Source of the DNA: Gammaproteobacteria bacterium | GTDB lineage: Bacteria; Pseudomonadota; Gammaproteobacteria; GCA-001735895 | Direction of reading: 5' to 3' | Assembly: GCA_009937625.1 (NCBI GenBank) | Contig: JAACFA010000010.1 | Span: 1 to 38,610, forward strand | Length of the DNA: 38,610 nt | Shown here: in pieces, positions 9,012 to 17,247 of the stretch | Position numbering within the stretch: the stretch's first letter is position 1 | How the letters are laid out: every line of letters starts with the position of its first letter | The notes under the pieces: generated by a model | The model's database searches: none | Told to the model about the DNA's origin: nothing | The model's input: only the letters and a program-made list of their open reading frames with translations | Program-made: the position numbers and the translations under genes

Positions 9012-9355
9012 GAGGCCGAAATACCGCGCAACTGCCTGCCGCCAACCAGGTGCATGTGCAGGTGGAATACTTCCTGGCAGCCGTGGCGATTGCAGTTGAT
9101 TACCAGTCGATAACCGTCCTCGGCTATGCCTTCGTCGAGCGCGATCTTTTGCGCGGCCAGCACCATCTCGCCAATCAGCTCGGCCTGCCCGGGCTGAATA
9201 TCGTTGACCGTCGCAATTTCAACCTTCGGAATAACCAGCACATGCGTCGGCGCCTGTGGATTGATATCGCGGATCGCGATTATGTCATCGGTTTCATAGA
9301 CAATATCGGCCGGCAGTTCGCGTTTGATTATCCGGGTAAATAAAGTATCGGACAT
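9008..9355 (-). CDS. HIT family protein (HinT-like nucleoside phosphoramidase)
   Basis: Small 115-residue histidine-triad hydrolase. The active-site triad is FHLHMHLVGGR (HxHxHxx) near the C-terminus, and the N-terminal DTLFTRIIKRELPADIVYE block is typical of HinT-type enzymes, which cleave purine nucleoside phosphoramidates and aminoacyl-adenylates. The start ATG at 9355 has GAGGGA upstream. It lies 26 bases after recR in the same direction and meets rsgA tail to tail with overlapping stop codons, leaving no room for a separate terminator. Confidence 0.93.
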   Translation of the reverse strand: MSDTLFTRIIKRELPADIVYETDDIIAIRDINPQAPTHVLVIPKVEIATVNDIQPGQAELIGEMVLAAQKIALDEGIAEDGYRLVINCNRHGCQEVFHLHMHLVGGRQLRGISAS

Positions 9356-9381
9356 GAGTTTCCCTCTGTGGTTTTCTGGAA

Positions 9382-9978
9382 CTAGTCGATTTTCTGGCGT
9401 CCGGTCAGGGCGCGCGACAGGGTTCCACCGTCGACGAATTCTAGCTCTCCCCCTAGCGGGATACCGCGCGCCAGGCGGCTACTGGTAATGCCCTGCCGGG
9501 TCGCGAAGTCGGCGATATATTGCGCGGTAATATCACCTTCGACGGTCGCGCTGGTGGCGAGAATGACTTCCTCGATACCGTCTTCGCGCAACTGCCGCTC
9601 AAGATCCTCCAGGCCTAGCTGCGCCGGTCCGAAGCCGTCCAGCGGCGACAGCCGTCCCAGCAAAACGAAGTAACGGCCGCGGAATGCCGCCGAGGATTCG
9701 ACCGCCAATACATCGGCCGGAGTTTCGACGACACAGATGATATTTTGCTCCCGCCCCTCGTCGCTGCAGATATCGCATAAGTCCGAATCCGAGAAATTGC
9801 GGCATTTGCCGCAGTGTCGGACCGTATCCAGCGCCTGGGTTATGGTCTCGGCAATGCGGCGGGCGCCCTGTTGATCGCGCTCCAGCAAATGCAGGGCCAT
9901 TCGCTGCGCCGATTTCTGCCCGACTCCCGGCAGGCATTTCAAGGCCTCGATCATCTGCTCCAGGCTGGACGACGACAT
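9382..9978 (-). CDS. recR: RecR, recombination mediator protein
   Basis: RecR forms ring-shaped tetramers that, with RecO, load RecA onto SSB-coated single-stranded DNA at gaps. The 198-residue protein has the N-terminal helix-hairpin-helix (LKCLPGVGQKSAQRMA), a four-cysteine zinc motif (CGKCRNFSDSDLCDIC) and a Toprim domain (ICVVETPADVLAVE onward to EVILATSATVEGD). The start lies 3 bases after the ybaB stop, with no independent Shine-Dalgarno sequence, which points to translational coupling in a dnaX-ybaB-recR operon, the same order as in E. coli. Confidence 0.97.
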   Translation of the reverse strand: MSSSSLEQMIEALKCLPGVGQKSAQRMALHLLERDQQGARRIAETITQALDTVRHCGKCRNFSDSDLCDICSDEGREQNIICVVETPADVLAVESSAAFRGRYFVLLGRLSPLDGFGPAQLGLEDLERQLREDGIEEVILATSATVEGDITAQYIADFATRQGITSSRLARGIPLGGELEFVDGGTLSRALTGRQKID

Positions 9979-9981
9979 CGA

Positions 9982-10305
9982 TTAAAACGGCAGCTTGAAA
10001 CCGGGTGGCAAGTTGAGCCCGGCCGTCATTTCCTGCATTGCCGCCTCGTTGGATTTAGCGACCTTGTGCACCGCATCGTTGACCGCAGCAGCCACCAGGT
10101 CCTCGAGCATTTCGATGTCTTCGCCCACCAGCGACGGATCGATGGTAACCCGATTGACTTCGTGAGTGCCGCGCATTACTACCGCAACCATGCCCCCACC
10201 GGATTCCCCGGTTACCTCCTTGTTGGCCAGTTCGCTTTGCGCTTTTTGCAGGTTTTCCTGCATTTCCTGCGCCTTTTTCATCATATCGCCGAGCGCACCT
10301 TTCAT
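9982..10305 (-). CDS. ybaB: YbaB/EbfC family nucleoid-associated protein
   Basis: Small dimeric DNA-binding protein of 107 residues, full length for the family. The N-terminal helix ([22 protein letters not shown]) and the [18 protein letters not shown] strand region are characteristic. YbaB homologues bind DNA with little or moderate sequence preference and are almost always placed between dnaX and recR, as here. The Shine-Dalgarno sequence (GAGG) overlaps the dnaX stop codon, so it depends on dnaX transcription and probably on translational coupling. Confidence 0.95.
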   Translation of the reverse strand: MKGALGDMMKKAQEMQENLQKAQSELANKEVTGESGGGMVAVVMRGTHEVNRVTIDPSLVGEDIEMLEDLVAAAVNDAVHKVAKSNEAAMQEMTAGLNLPPGFKLPF

Positions 10306-10315
10306 TAGCTTAACC

Positions 10316-12079
10316 TCATCTTTTACCGGTATTTTCGATCTTCACAACACTGCTTTCGTCGAGTTCGGCTGAAAATGCCTGTTGCAGTTTCAGCACCACC
10401 CTGTCTTCCCGAATCGCATCTATCGCCGCCAGCCGTTCCTGCTCCAGCCGCCGCAGTTTTGCCTGCAGCGGAGTTTCGCCGGTCAACGAGTCCCTGGCGC
10501 TCAATTCAAGCTGCAATGATACCCCAAGTTTTTCCTCGAGGGCCCGCCTAATTTCGGATTCGATTAGCGGGTTTACAAGGTCCTGGATCTCGGGCAGCAA
10601 AGCCAGTTTCAAGTGCTCGTCCTGCCAGGATTCGAGCGAACTGTTAGCGACAATCTCCTGCGCCAGCCCGTCCAGGCCGAGATCATAGGCCAGTTGGTGC
10701 CATTCGAGTTCCGCTCCGGTGGCGGCATCGTGTTCGGCCAGGCCCGGCTCCCCGGACGAAGCGGCTTTTGCCGCGGCCGAGGTAACGTCATCTGATTCGG
10801 GGCCAGCATTGTCGACTTCGACGGCGAAGTCACCGGCCTGGCTGGTCTCGGCTGACTCCCGGTCGCCGTCGGACTCGGGATTGGCGGCGCTAAGGATGGG
10901 CTTCGGCGATGGTTGATCATCCCGGGGTCGCGGCTTTAGGCCCGACGAGATTTCAGGCTTTTTTTTTACTTCGTGCTCGGCGCCAGCGGTTTCCGACGGA
11001 GGAGAGAAAGCAATCAGGCGCAACATCAGCATTTCGAAGCCGGCCGCCTCGTCAGGACTGATCAACAGGTCGTGCCGGCCCTGCAGCATAATCTGGTAAT
11101 ACAACTGGATCTCTTCGGGTGACCAGGCCGCACTATACTGCTGCAGCAATTCGCTCGAGATAACGCTGTCGTCGACCAGGGAGGGATCGCTCTGGTAGAG
11201 CGCTACCTGCTGCAGCAGGGACAGCATTTCGGCACAAACGCGCTGGTAGTCGGGATTATGTTCGATCACCGCACGGGCCTCGCGCAACAGCGTCGCCGCC
11301 TGCTGCTCCTGCAGCGCATCGAACAGGCGCTGCAGGTAATCGCGCGAAATAGAACCGAGCATAGCCTCTACCGCATCCTGCCTGACGGCGCCACCGCCAT
11401 AGCCAATCGCCTGGTCCAGCAGGCTGAGCGCGTCGCGCATGCTGCCATCGGCCGCCGCTGCCAGCTGCCCGAGAGCCGCGACGTCGGCATCTACCGATTC
11501 CTGCTCGGTGAGGAACTGCAGCTGTGACAATATCTGCGCCCGCGACATGCGCTTGAGGTTGAACTGCAGGCAACGGGACAAGACCGTTACCGGAACTTTT
11601 TGCGGGTCTGTGGTCGCTAGCAGGAATTTGATATGCGGCGGCGGCTCTTCCAGGGTTTTCAACAAGGCGTTAAAACTGTGCCTGGACAACATGTGGACTT
11701 CGTCGATCAGGTAAATCTTGAAACGACCGCGGGTGGGGGCGTACTGCACGTTGTCGAGCAGTTCGCGCATATCGTCTACCCCGGTGCGCGAAGCGGCGTC
11801 GATCTCGATCAGGTCGACGCTACGGCCTTCATCGATCTCGCTGCAGGAAGAACAGCTGCCACAGGGTTCCGACGTGATGCCCTGCTCGCAGTTGAGCGAT
11901 TTGGCGAAGATGCGCGCAATCGTCGTCTTGCCAACGCCGCGGGTGCCGGTAAACAGATAGGCATGATGCAGTCGATTACTGTCGAGTGCGTTGACCAGCG
12001 CCTGCAGCACATGCTCCTGACCAACCATTTGTTGAAAATTGGCCGGCCGCCATTTGCGCGCTAATACCTGGTAACTCAT
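10316..12079 (-). CDS. dnaX: DnaX, DNA polymerase III tau subunit (with probable frameshifted gamma form)
   Basis: DnaX is the AAA+ clamp-loader ATPase that also ties the replicative polymerases together. The 587-residue full product (tau) shows Walker [12 protein letters not shown], a zinc motif with four cysteines (CEQ...CGSCSSC), Walker [10 protein letters not shown] and the sensor block [18 protein letters not shown]. Domains I-III end near residue 360; a low-complexity acidic linker (about 375-460) leads to the tau-only C-terminal region. A run of nine A's codes V371-KKK374. A -1 shift or one extra A there gives KKKA then TGA, i.e. a gamma form of about 375 residues. First gene of the dnaX-ybaB-recR operon; the SRP RNA gene lies just upstream on the same strand. 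Confidence 0.97.
   Translation of the reverse strand: MSYQVLARKWRPANFQQMVGQEHVLQALVNALDSNRLHHAYLFTGTRGVGKTTIARIFAKSLNCEQGITSEPCGSCSSCSEIDEGRSVDLIEIDAASRTGVDDMRELLDNVQYAPTRGRFKIYLIDEVHMLSRHSFNALLKTLEEPPPHIKFLLATTDPQKVPVTVLSRCLQFNLKRMSRAQILSQLQFLTEQESVDADVAALGQLAAAADGSMRDALSLLDQAIGYGGGAVRQDAVEAMLGSISRDYLQRLFDALQEQQAATLLREARAVIEHNPDYQRVCAEMLSLLQQVALYQSDPSLVDDSVISSELLQQYSAAWSPEEIQLYYQIMLQGRHDLLISPDEAAGFEMLMLRLIAFSPPSETAGAEHEVKKKPEISSGLKPRPRDDQPSPKPILSAANPESDGDRESAETSQAGDFAVEVDNAGPESDDVTSAAAKAASSGEPGLAEHDAATGAELEWHQLAYDLGLDGLAQEIVANSSLESWQDEHLKLALLPEIQDLVNPLIESEIRRALEEKLGVSLQLELSARDSLTGETPLQAKLRRLEQERLAAIDAIREDRVVLKLQQAFSAELDESSVVKIENTGKR
10959..10967 (-). promoter_or_regulatory. A9 slippery run in dnaX (programmed frameshift or transcriptional slippage site)
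   Basis: On the coding strand the codons are GTA AAA AAA AAG CCT. Shifting -1 reads GTA AAA AAA AAA GCC TGA, an immediate stop. E. coli uses A AAA AAG with ribosomal slippage, and Thermus thermophilus uses an A9 run with transcriptional slippage; both make gamma. No strong stimulatory hairpin or upstream internal Shine-Dalgarno is obvious, which favours the slippage-by-RNA-polymerase model here. Confidence 0.65.
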
Positions 12080-12120
12080 TCAGATTCAGTGGGGGTGGCT
12101 TAATCAACCGGAAAACTGGC

Positions 12121-12231
<111 letters not shown>

Positions 12232-12316
12232 ATTGCAAGAGCGAGAGTGTAGTCATGGCGTCTAATTAACCCGAGAATATGGCGCGCCAGTTGCAGTAGA
12301 CAGAGATCTTTCCAGT

Positions 12317-12790
12317 ATGGGCAAGAAAAAATCCAAAGCTCCCGCCAACACGATCGCGGTCAATCGCATTGCCCGCCACGATTATTTCATCGAAGACGAG
12401 ATCGAGGTCGGGATCGTGCTCGAGGGCTGGGAAGTCAAAGGCCTGCGTAGCGGCAACCTGCAGCTCAAGGAGAGCTATGTCATGGTCAAGGACGGGGAGA
12501 TCTGGCTGATCGGCGCTCACATCAGCCCGCTAAACAGCGCTTCCACTCATGTCAAACCCAATCCGACCCGAACCCGGAAGCTGCTCGCCCATCGAGGTGA
12601 AATCGACCGCCTGGTCGGCATGGTCGAACGCAAGGGTTACACGCTGGTCGCGTTATCGGCCTACTGGAGCCGCGGTCGCGCCAAACTCAAGCTTGGCATC
12701 GCCAAGGGCAAGAAGGCGCACGACAAGCGCGCCAGCATCAAGGATCGCGACTGGAAACGCGACCAGGCCCGCATGCTCAAATCCTCCTGA
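12317..12790 (+). CDS. smpB: SmpB, tmRNA-binding protein
   Basis: SmpB binds tmRNA and delivers it to stalled ribosomes for trans-translation. The 157-residue protein has the OB-fold core ([36 protein letters not shown]) and the basic C-terminal tail that enters the mRNA channel ([20 protein letters not shown]). Length and start ([23 protein letters not shown]) are typical. It is divergent from the SRP RNA gene. tmRNA itself (ssrA) is not in the following intergenic region, which instead contains two large palindromic elements. Confidence 0.97.
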   Translation: MGKKKSKAPANTIAVNRIARHDYFIEDEIEVGIVLEGWEVKGLRSGNLQLKESYVMVKDGEIWLIGAHISPLNSASTHVKPNPTRTRKLLAHRGEIDRLVGMVERKGYTLVALSAYWSRGRAKLKLGIAKGKKAHDKRASIKDRDWKRDQARMLKSS

Positions 12791-12798
12791 CTCCCAGG

Positions 12799-12945
12799 GC
12801 AGCCTCGGGGAAGGGGTTTTCAAAAGACGCTACCGACCGGCGCAAGCGCCGGTCGGTCCATCCCTGGAATCGCTTGGACCCCGATGCGTCGGACCGCGGC
12901 ATCCATGCCTCGGTACACTTTTGAAAACCCCTTCCCCGAGGCTGC
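12799..12945. repeat. Palindromic element 1: 28-bp perfect inverted repeat enclosing GC-rich hairpins
   Basis: The outer arms are 12799-12826 (begins GCAGCCTCGGGGAAGGGG) and 12918-12945, perfect reverse complements over 28 bases, with 91 bases between. Inside, ACCGACCGGCGC (12832-12843) pairs perfectly with 12846-12857, CCGA/TCGG pair at 12881-12892, and ACCGcGGCAT (12893-12902) pairs with ATGCCtCGGT (12905-12914). No open reading frame or T-tract fits. It lies 8 bases after smpB. It could be a non-autonomous mobile or ERIC-like repeat, or a structured RNA or barrier between convergent genes. Confidence 0.85.
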
Positions 12946-13059
12946 TAACGATCGTCAACCAACCTTTGAAACACTTATTACCGTCCTGGTTCCATTTTTG
13001 GAGTGTGTAAAAAATCAATAAATGAAGCATTGCTTCCCCGCAATTGAGGGCAATATCCA

Positions 13060-13254
13060 GGCAACCGATAGAATCGCTCGCGACCTCAAGACCGGGTGCC
13101 GAAAAAGGGGTTATTTTTTAGGGTCAGGCCGCACGGACGCGGCCTGTGGCGATCCGCGACAGGGATGTCGCGTATCGCCTTGCCCTGAAAAATAACCCCT
13201 TTTTCGGGAAGCCGCAGGCCACCCGGTCAGTCGCGAGTGATTCTATCGGTTGCC
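13060..13254. repeat. Palindromic element 2: ~56-bp interrupted stem enclosing two hairpins
   Basis: Three paired blocks close the element: 13060-13084 with 13230-13254 (25 pairs, one G-T), 13090-13097 with 13221-13228 (8 pairs), and 13101-13123 with 13183-13205 (23 pairs, one G-T). Two hairpins sit inside: CAGGCCGC (13125-13132) with GCGGCCTG (13139-13146), and GGCGATcCGCGAC (13148-13160) with GTCGCGtATCGCC (13167-13179). Both G-T pairs would be G-U in plus-strand RNA but C-A mismatches in minus-strand RNA. The layout parallels element 1. Nothing coding is recognised. Confidence 0.85.
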
Positions 13255-13353
13255 GTTGGGACGGTGCCGCAAGCCGGCTTGTCAGCACAATATTTTTTGG
13301 AGGATTTTCTCCAGCGATTTCCCGGGAAGGCATCCGGGATAGTGCCAGTGAGC

Positions 13354-14052
13354 TTACTTCCAGGCGGGGTCGTCGTGCTGGGTTGCGAGGAACTCGATGT
13401 ATTCGCGGTTAGCCTGCTGTGCGACTTCGTCGACCGGCCATAGCGGTAGCGGTTGCCCGGATTCGATGCGCTGAATCTCGACCTGCTCGTGCTGGGTGCC
13501 ACCGCCCTGCTCCGCGTCGAGCCCGAGACTGGTCTGACCGCCGGTCATTGCCAGGTAGACATCGGCCAGAATGCGCGCATCGAGCAGCGCACCGTGCAGG
13601 CTACGTTTGCTGTTATCGATATCGTAGCGCTTGCACAGAGCATCGAGATTATTCTTCTGGCCCGGATGTTTTTGCCGGGCCAGCAACAGCGTGTCGAGAA
13701 TGGTGCAGCTTTCCTGCAGCGGTGCCGCCGGTGGTTCCAGCAGTGACAGCTCGTTGTCCAGAAATCCGACATCGAACGCGGCGTTATGAATTACCAGCTC
13801 GGCACCAGCGACGTAGTCCATAAAATCCTGCGCCAGTTCCTCGAAGCGCGGCTTGTCCTGCAGGAAATCGCTGCTGATGCCGTGAACCTCGAAGGCGCCG
13901 CTATCGATTTCCCGCTCCGGATTGACGTAATAGTGCCAGTGGTTGCCGGTAACGCGACGGTTTACCATTTCGATACAACCGATTTCGATAATGCGGTGCC
14001 CCAGGCTAACCTCGAGCCCGGTGGTTTCGGTATCCAGTACGATCTGTCTCAT
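13354..14052 (-). CDS. dnaQ: DnaQ, DNA polymerase III epsilon (proofreading) subunit
   Basis: Epsilon is the 3'-5' exonuclease that removes misincorporated bases in the replicative core. The 232-residue protein has DEDDh residues in the expected order: DTETTGL (D7, E9), HNAAFDVGF (D94), and HGALLDAR (H153, D158). The C-terminal segment after residue ~175 is the flexible polymerase-binding tail. The start codon lies 2 bases after the rnhA stop, and GAGGG overlaps that stop, so rnhA and dnaQ are co-transcribed here, whereas in E. coli they are divergent. The 3' end faces the palindromic region. Confidence 0.97.
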   Translation of the reverse strand: MRQIVLDTETTGLEVSLGHRIIEIGCIEMVNRRVTGNHWHYYVNPEREIDSGAFEVHGISSDFLQDKPRFEELAQDFMDYVAGAELVIHNAAFDVGFLDNELSLLEPPAAPLQESCTILDTLLLARQKHPGQKNNLDALCKRYDIDNSKRSLHGALLDARILADVYLAMTGGQTSLGLDAEQGGGTQHEQVEIQRIESGQPLPLWPVDEVAQQANREYIEFLATQHDDPAWK

Positions 14053-14054
14053 GT

Positions 14055-14492
14055 CTAGCCCTCTGCGTCGATCGCGGCGTTCGCCAGTTGATCGGCAAGC
14101 TCGTTACCCTCGATTCCGGAATGGCCTTTTACCCAATTCCAGTCGATGCTATGTTCGGCAACTTCTTTATCCAGCAGCTGCCAAAGGTCATAGTTTTTGA
14201 CCGGCTTCTTCGCCGCAGTTTTCCAGCCATTACGTTTCCAGTTCGAAATCCAATCGCTGATACCCTGCATGACATACTTCGAATCGGTATAGATTTCCAC
14301 ATCACAGGAACGATTCAACGCGCGCAATCCTTCGATTACCGCGGTCAACTCCATGCGATTATTGGTCGTCTCGGGATCGTAGCCATGCAGCGTCTTGCGG
14401 TTATCCTGGTAACTAAGAACAACCCCCCAGCCACCCGGACCCGGGTTGCCGCGGCAGGCGCCGTCGGTATACATCACGACCTTGTTGCTCAT
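14055..14492 (-). CDS. rnhA: RnhA, ribonuclease HI
   Basis: RNase HI cuts the RNA strand of RNA-DNA hybrids, removing R-loops and primers. At 145 residues it is slightly shorter than E. coli RnhA, yet the catalytic residues fall on identical numbers: D10 ([16 protein letters not shown]), E48 (NNRMELTAV), D70 (IYTDSKYV), H124 (VKGHSG) and D134 (NELADQ). The basic-protrusion helix region ([16 protein letters not shown]) for hybrid binding is present. It is the middle gene of a methyltransferase-rnhA-dnaQ run and begins 7 bases after the methyltransferase stop. Confidence 0.98.
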   Translation of the reverse strand: MSNKVVMYTDGACRGNPGPGGWGVVLSYQDNRKTLHGYDPETTNNRMELTAVIEGLRALNRSCDVEIYTDSKYVMQGISDWISNWKRNGWKTAAKKPVKNYDLWQLLDKEVAEHSIDWNWVKGHSGIEGNELADQLANAAIDAEG

Positions 14493-14499
14493 GCCCGAC

Positions 14500-15264
14500 T
14501 CAAGAATCGTACTTCATGCCACGGCCGACGCTGGGGCGGGCAATCTTGGCGGGCAGTATCTTGCGCGTTACCCAGCGGTGCCGTACCGGGGTCAAGGGTG
14601 AAATATTCTTACTGTAGAACAGCAGGTTTACGCTACCCAGCAGCGGCAACCAGTTGCGGGTTCCCTTTTCCAGCCATCCCAGGTGCCGCGTAACCGATGG
14701 TTTTTGAATGGGTGGCAAATACCCGGCCCGAAAAAAATGGTCCTGATCGAAACCGAGCAGCCGCATCCAGTCATCGATCCGCCTGGCAGTATATAAGTGG
14801 CCCGTGAAAGGTACCTGTTCCAGCCACGACTGCAGGAAATGACGTAATCCCCAAAGCGACACCGGATTGAAGTCGATGATAATCAGTTTTCCTTCCGGAA
14901 TCAGAATGCGAAACGCTTCGCGCAGCACCGCGTGCGGCTCGGCGGTATTCGATAGATGATGCATCAGGATGACCAGATCGACACTATCCGACGCAATCGG
15001 CAGCATCGACGGATTGGCGTGCACTTTTGCCACCGATTCGATCTCGTCGAGGGTAAACTGGTGTTTCACGCGGCAGCTTTGCTGCAGGCGACCCGCCAGT
15101 TGCGGGCAACCGATCTGCAACGAATAATAGCCAAATGTCGTCGACAGAATCGGGCTGATACGCTCTTCCAGCTCGTTGAACAAAAACTGTCCGGTTTCTC
15201 CGAGATACCAGTCTTCGATACTGGCAAATCCTTTTTTTTCAGAGGCTTGTCGCCAAAATCTCAT
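14500..15264 (-). CDS. SAM-dependent class I methyltransferase, YafS-like
   Basis: Predicted methyltransferase of 254 residues with unknown substrate. Class I features: a weak motif I region ([12 protein letters not shown]), an acidic strand-2 area, [20 protein letters not shown] (post-II/motif II block) and [16 protein letters not shown]. The placement next to rnhA and dnaQ is shared with E. coli yafS, which has the same domain, so orthology is likely. The start ATG at 15264 follows [11 protein letters not shown]-type N-terminal text. It is divergent from mltD with only 63 bases between. gloB, found between mltD and yafS in E. coli, is missing. Confidence 0.85.
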   Translation of the reverse strand: MRFWRQASEKKGFASIEDWYLGETGQFLFNELEERISPILSTTFGYYSLQIGCPQLAGRLQQSCRVKHQFTLDEIESVAKVHANPSMLPIASDSVDLVILMHHLSNTAEPHAVLREAFRILIPEGKLIIIDFNPVSLWGLRHFLQSWLEQVPFTGHLYTARRIDDWMRLLGFDQDHFFRAGYLPPIQKPSVTRHLGWLEKGTRNWLPLLGSVNLLFYSKNISPLTPVRHRWVTRKILPAKIARPSVGRGMKYDS

Positions 15265-15292
15265 TTGAAACTTACGAATCAGCAGTTACAAT
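15265..15292 (+). promoter_or_regulatory. Candidate sigma-70 promoter for mltD
   Basis: TTGAAA (15265-15270) and TACAAT (15287-15292) are separated by 16 bases, each matching five of six consensus positions. A start point near 15299 would leave a leader of about 29 bases before the mltD ATG. Confidence 0.6.
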
Positions 15293-15327
15293 CTATATAT
15301 TCTAGCTACTAAAGCCGATCGATACTA

Positions 15328-17130
15328 ATGTTTATCAAGCAAAAGCCCCGCTCCGGGGAAAGGAACATCTTTGCCGCCGCATTGATCGCGTCGATGCTAG
15401 CTGGGTGTGCGAATTCAGGCACTACCCCAACCAGGCAAAACGAGGCCGCCACAACGCCAGCGATAACGTCGGAATCACAGACAACCTCCGCGCCACTGCT
15501 GGATAAAGACGATAATTCTGCTGCAGTCGTTACGCACGAGAAGCAACCAGATTCGGCCGAGGTTGCGGCTGCGAGCGCCCCCGATCCGGCGGCCGCGTCG
15601 TTGTCCCTCGACGTCGAATTTGAAGCAGAACAGGCCGCATTAGCGCATGCAAAACAACAGCAGGAAGAAGCCGCGGTAGTGGCCGCGATCAAGGCTTCGC
15701 TGGCGGAAACGCGCAACAAGCATAACGCCTGGTATCGGCTGCAAAACGGAATGCAACTGGCAGCGGTTGACAATCCTCGTGTCCGGGCACAGCTCAAGTG
15801 GTTTCTCGAGCATCCGGGTTACATGCAGCGCGTGATGGAGCGCGCTCGACCGATTTTACCGTTCGTACTCGACGAACTCGAGCAACGCGGCCTGCCGACA
15901 GAACTGGCCCTGCTGCCGATCGTGGAATCCGCTTACCAGGCCTTCGCCTACTCGCACGGTCGGGCCTCCGGCATGTGGCAGATCATTCCGTCGACGGGTC
16001 GTTTTCTCGGGCTCAAGCAGAACTGGTGGTACGATGGCCGCCGCGACATCATCGAATCGACGCGCGCCGCGATCAACTACCTGGACAGCCTCGCGCAACA
16101 GTTCAACGGCGATTGGGAACTGGCGCTGGCCGCCTACAATGCCGGCCCGGGGAAGATACGTAATGCCGTGCGTTACAACAAGAAACGCAAGCGTCCCACG
16201 GATTTCTGGCACCTGACCAGGATTCGCAAGGAAACCCGCAATTACGTACCCAAGATGTTCGCGCTCAGGGAATTGTTCGCCCACCCGGACAAGTACCAGC
16301 TGAACCTGGTCCCGGTCGGTAACGAAGTCAGTTACGAAATCGTCGAGCTCGATGGACAGATCGACCTGGCGCTGGCGGCGGATCTCGCCGGCATTTCGGT
16401 CAACCAGTTGTACCAGTTGAATCCGGCATTCAATCGCTGGGCGACGGCACCTGAGGGACCGCATCGATTGTTGCTGCCTCGCGGCAGCGCTGAGCAATTC
16501 AGGATAGAGGTTGCCAAGGTACCGCCGAGCAAGCGTATCAACTGGGTGCGGCACAAGATCAGAAACGGCGAGACGCTGAGCCATATTTCGAACAAGTACC
16601 GAACCTCGGTTGCCTTGATAAAGGACGTGAACAATATCCGCGGCACCAATATACGTGCCGGCAAGTACCTGATGGTTCCCACCGCAACCAAGTCGCTTAA
16701 GAGTTACACGCTAAGCGAGAATTCTCGCATCGCTCAAATTCAGAATACCAATCGCTCGGGTACCAAGCGGGTGCACATCGTCCGTCCCGGTCAGAGCCTG
16801 TGGAGTATTTCCAGAAACTACGGCGTCACCACCAAGGCGCTGGCCAAGTGGAACGGGATGGCGCCGATCGACACGCTTCGGGTTGGCCAGAAACTGGTGG
16901 TATGGACCAAAGGCGAGCTGACGCATACCGCCAGTATCAACCAGACGCGTCCCACCAATGCATTGCATGCGCTGCGCTACACCGTCCGTAAAGGGGATTC
17001 GCTATATCGGATCGCCGATCGTTTCAATATCCGCGTAGCCGACATCAAGCGCTGGAATAGAATCGGAAAATATCTGCAACCCGGCCAGAAACTCAAGCTC
17101 TACGTCGATATAACAAGCCAATCGGGATAA
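15328..17130 (+). CDS. mltD: MltD, membrane-bound lytic murein transglycosylase with three LysM repeats
   Basis: MltD cleaves peptidoglycan glycan strands with formation of 1,6-anhydro-MurNAc ends. The 600-residue precursor has a lipoprotein signal ending SMLAGC (modified Cys27, followed by Ala, so outer-membrane sorting is expected). A long Ala/Glu-rich linker reaches about residue 120. The SLT domain (about 180-300) contains the catalytic Glu200 (LPIVESAYQ), GRASGMWQIIPSTGR and ALAAYNAGPGKI. Three LysM repeats, each with an N[GR]-x-[ST]L-type start, lie at about 408-452, 481-525 and 550-597. Two or three LysM copies are usual. It is alone on its strand, divergent from the methyltransferase. 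Confidence 0.95.
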   Translation: MFIKQKPRSGERNIFAAALIASMLAGCANSGTTPTRQNEAATTPAITSESQTTSAPLLDKDDNSAAVVTHEKQPDSAEVAAASAPDPAAASLSLDVEFEAEQAALAHAKQQQEEAAVVAAIKASLAETRNKHNAWYRLQNGMQLAAVDNPRVRAQLKWFLEHPGYMQRVMERARPILPFVLDELEQRGLPTELALLPIVESAYQAFAYSHGRASGMWQIIPSTGRFLGLKQNWWYDGRRDIIESTRAAINYLDSLAQQFNGDWELALAAYNAGPGKIRNAVRYNKKRKRPTDFWHLTRIRKETRNYVPKMFALRELFAHPDKYQLNLVPVGNEVSYEIVELDGQIDLALAADLAGISVNQLYQLNPAFNRWATAPEGPHRLLLPRGSAEQFRIEVAKVPPSKRINWVRHKIRNGETLSHISNKYRTSVALIKDVNNIRGTNIRAGKYLMVPTATKSLKSYTLSENSRIAQIQNTNRSGTKRVHIVRPGQSLWSISRNYGVTTKALAKWNGMAPIDTLRVGQKLVVWTKGELTHTASINQTRPTNALHALRYTVRKGDSLYRIADRFNIRVADIKRWNRIGKYLQPGQKLKLYVDITSQSG

Positions 17131-17175
17131 AGCCGGGCGGACCGTGATCCACCTCTGATTATTTGGTAGCAGTAG

Positions 17176-17204
17176 TTGCTTTATCGGATACCAAGCGCCA
17201 AAAT
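17176..17204 (+). promoter_or_regulatory. Weak candidate promoter for the cNMP-binding/rhodanese gene
   Basis: TTGCTT (17176-17181), 17 bases, CAAAAT (17199-17204). This is the best sigma-70-like pair in the 117-base gap after mltD; no terminator is evident in the same gap. Confidence 0.3.
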
Positions 17205-17247
17205 AGTCATTTATTTATGCCGCATGCACAGGATTTCCGAATAAGAC

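Larger units (their letters stand above)
12791..13353. other. Long intergenic region between convergent smpB and dnaQ
   Basis: This 563-base gap contains the two palindromic elements and a 114-base AT-richer spacer (12946-13059) between them. No gene, tRNA or tmRNA is seen. The remaining 99 bases before the dnaQ stop hold only short imperfect repeats. Overlapping open frames here are by-products of the palindromes. Confidence 0.7.

Noticed and set aside
12799-13254. Rho-independent terminators for smpB and dnaQ
   Set aside because: Stems are far longer than terminators, are nested, and lack a following T-tract in either direction.
12791-13353. Possible tmRNA gene (ssrA) beside smpB
   Set aside because: Neither the conserved 5' and 3' tRNA-like ends nor a tag-peptide frame is present; the region is two palindromic elements.
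12830-13502. Open frames within the palindromic region, including 13146-13412 on the plus strand and 13124-13333 on the minus strand
   Set aside because: They exist on both strands because of the inverted repeats, have no ribosome-binding site and resemble no protein family.
15309-15797. 162-residue minus-strand frame rich in Ala, Ser and Cys
   Set aside because: It is the complement of the Ala/Glu-rich linker of mltD, where base bias keeps several frames open.
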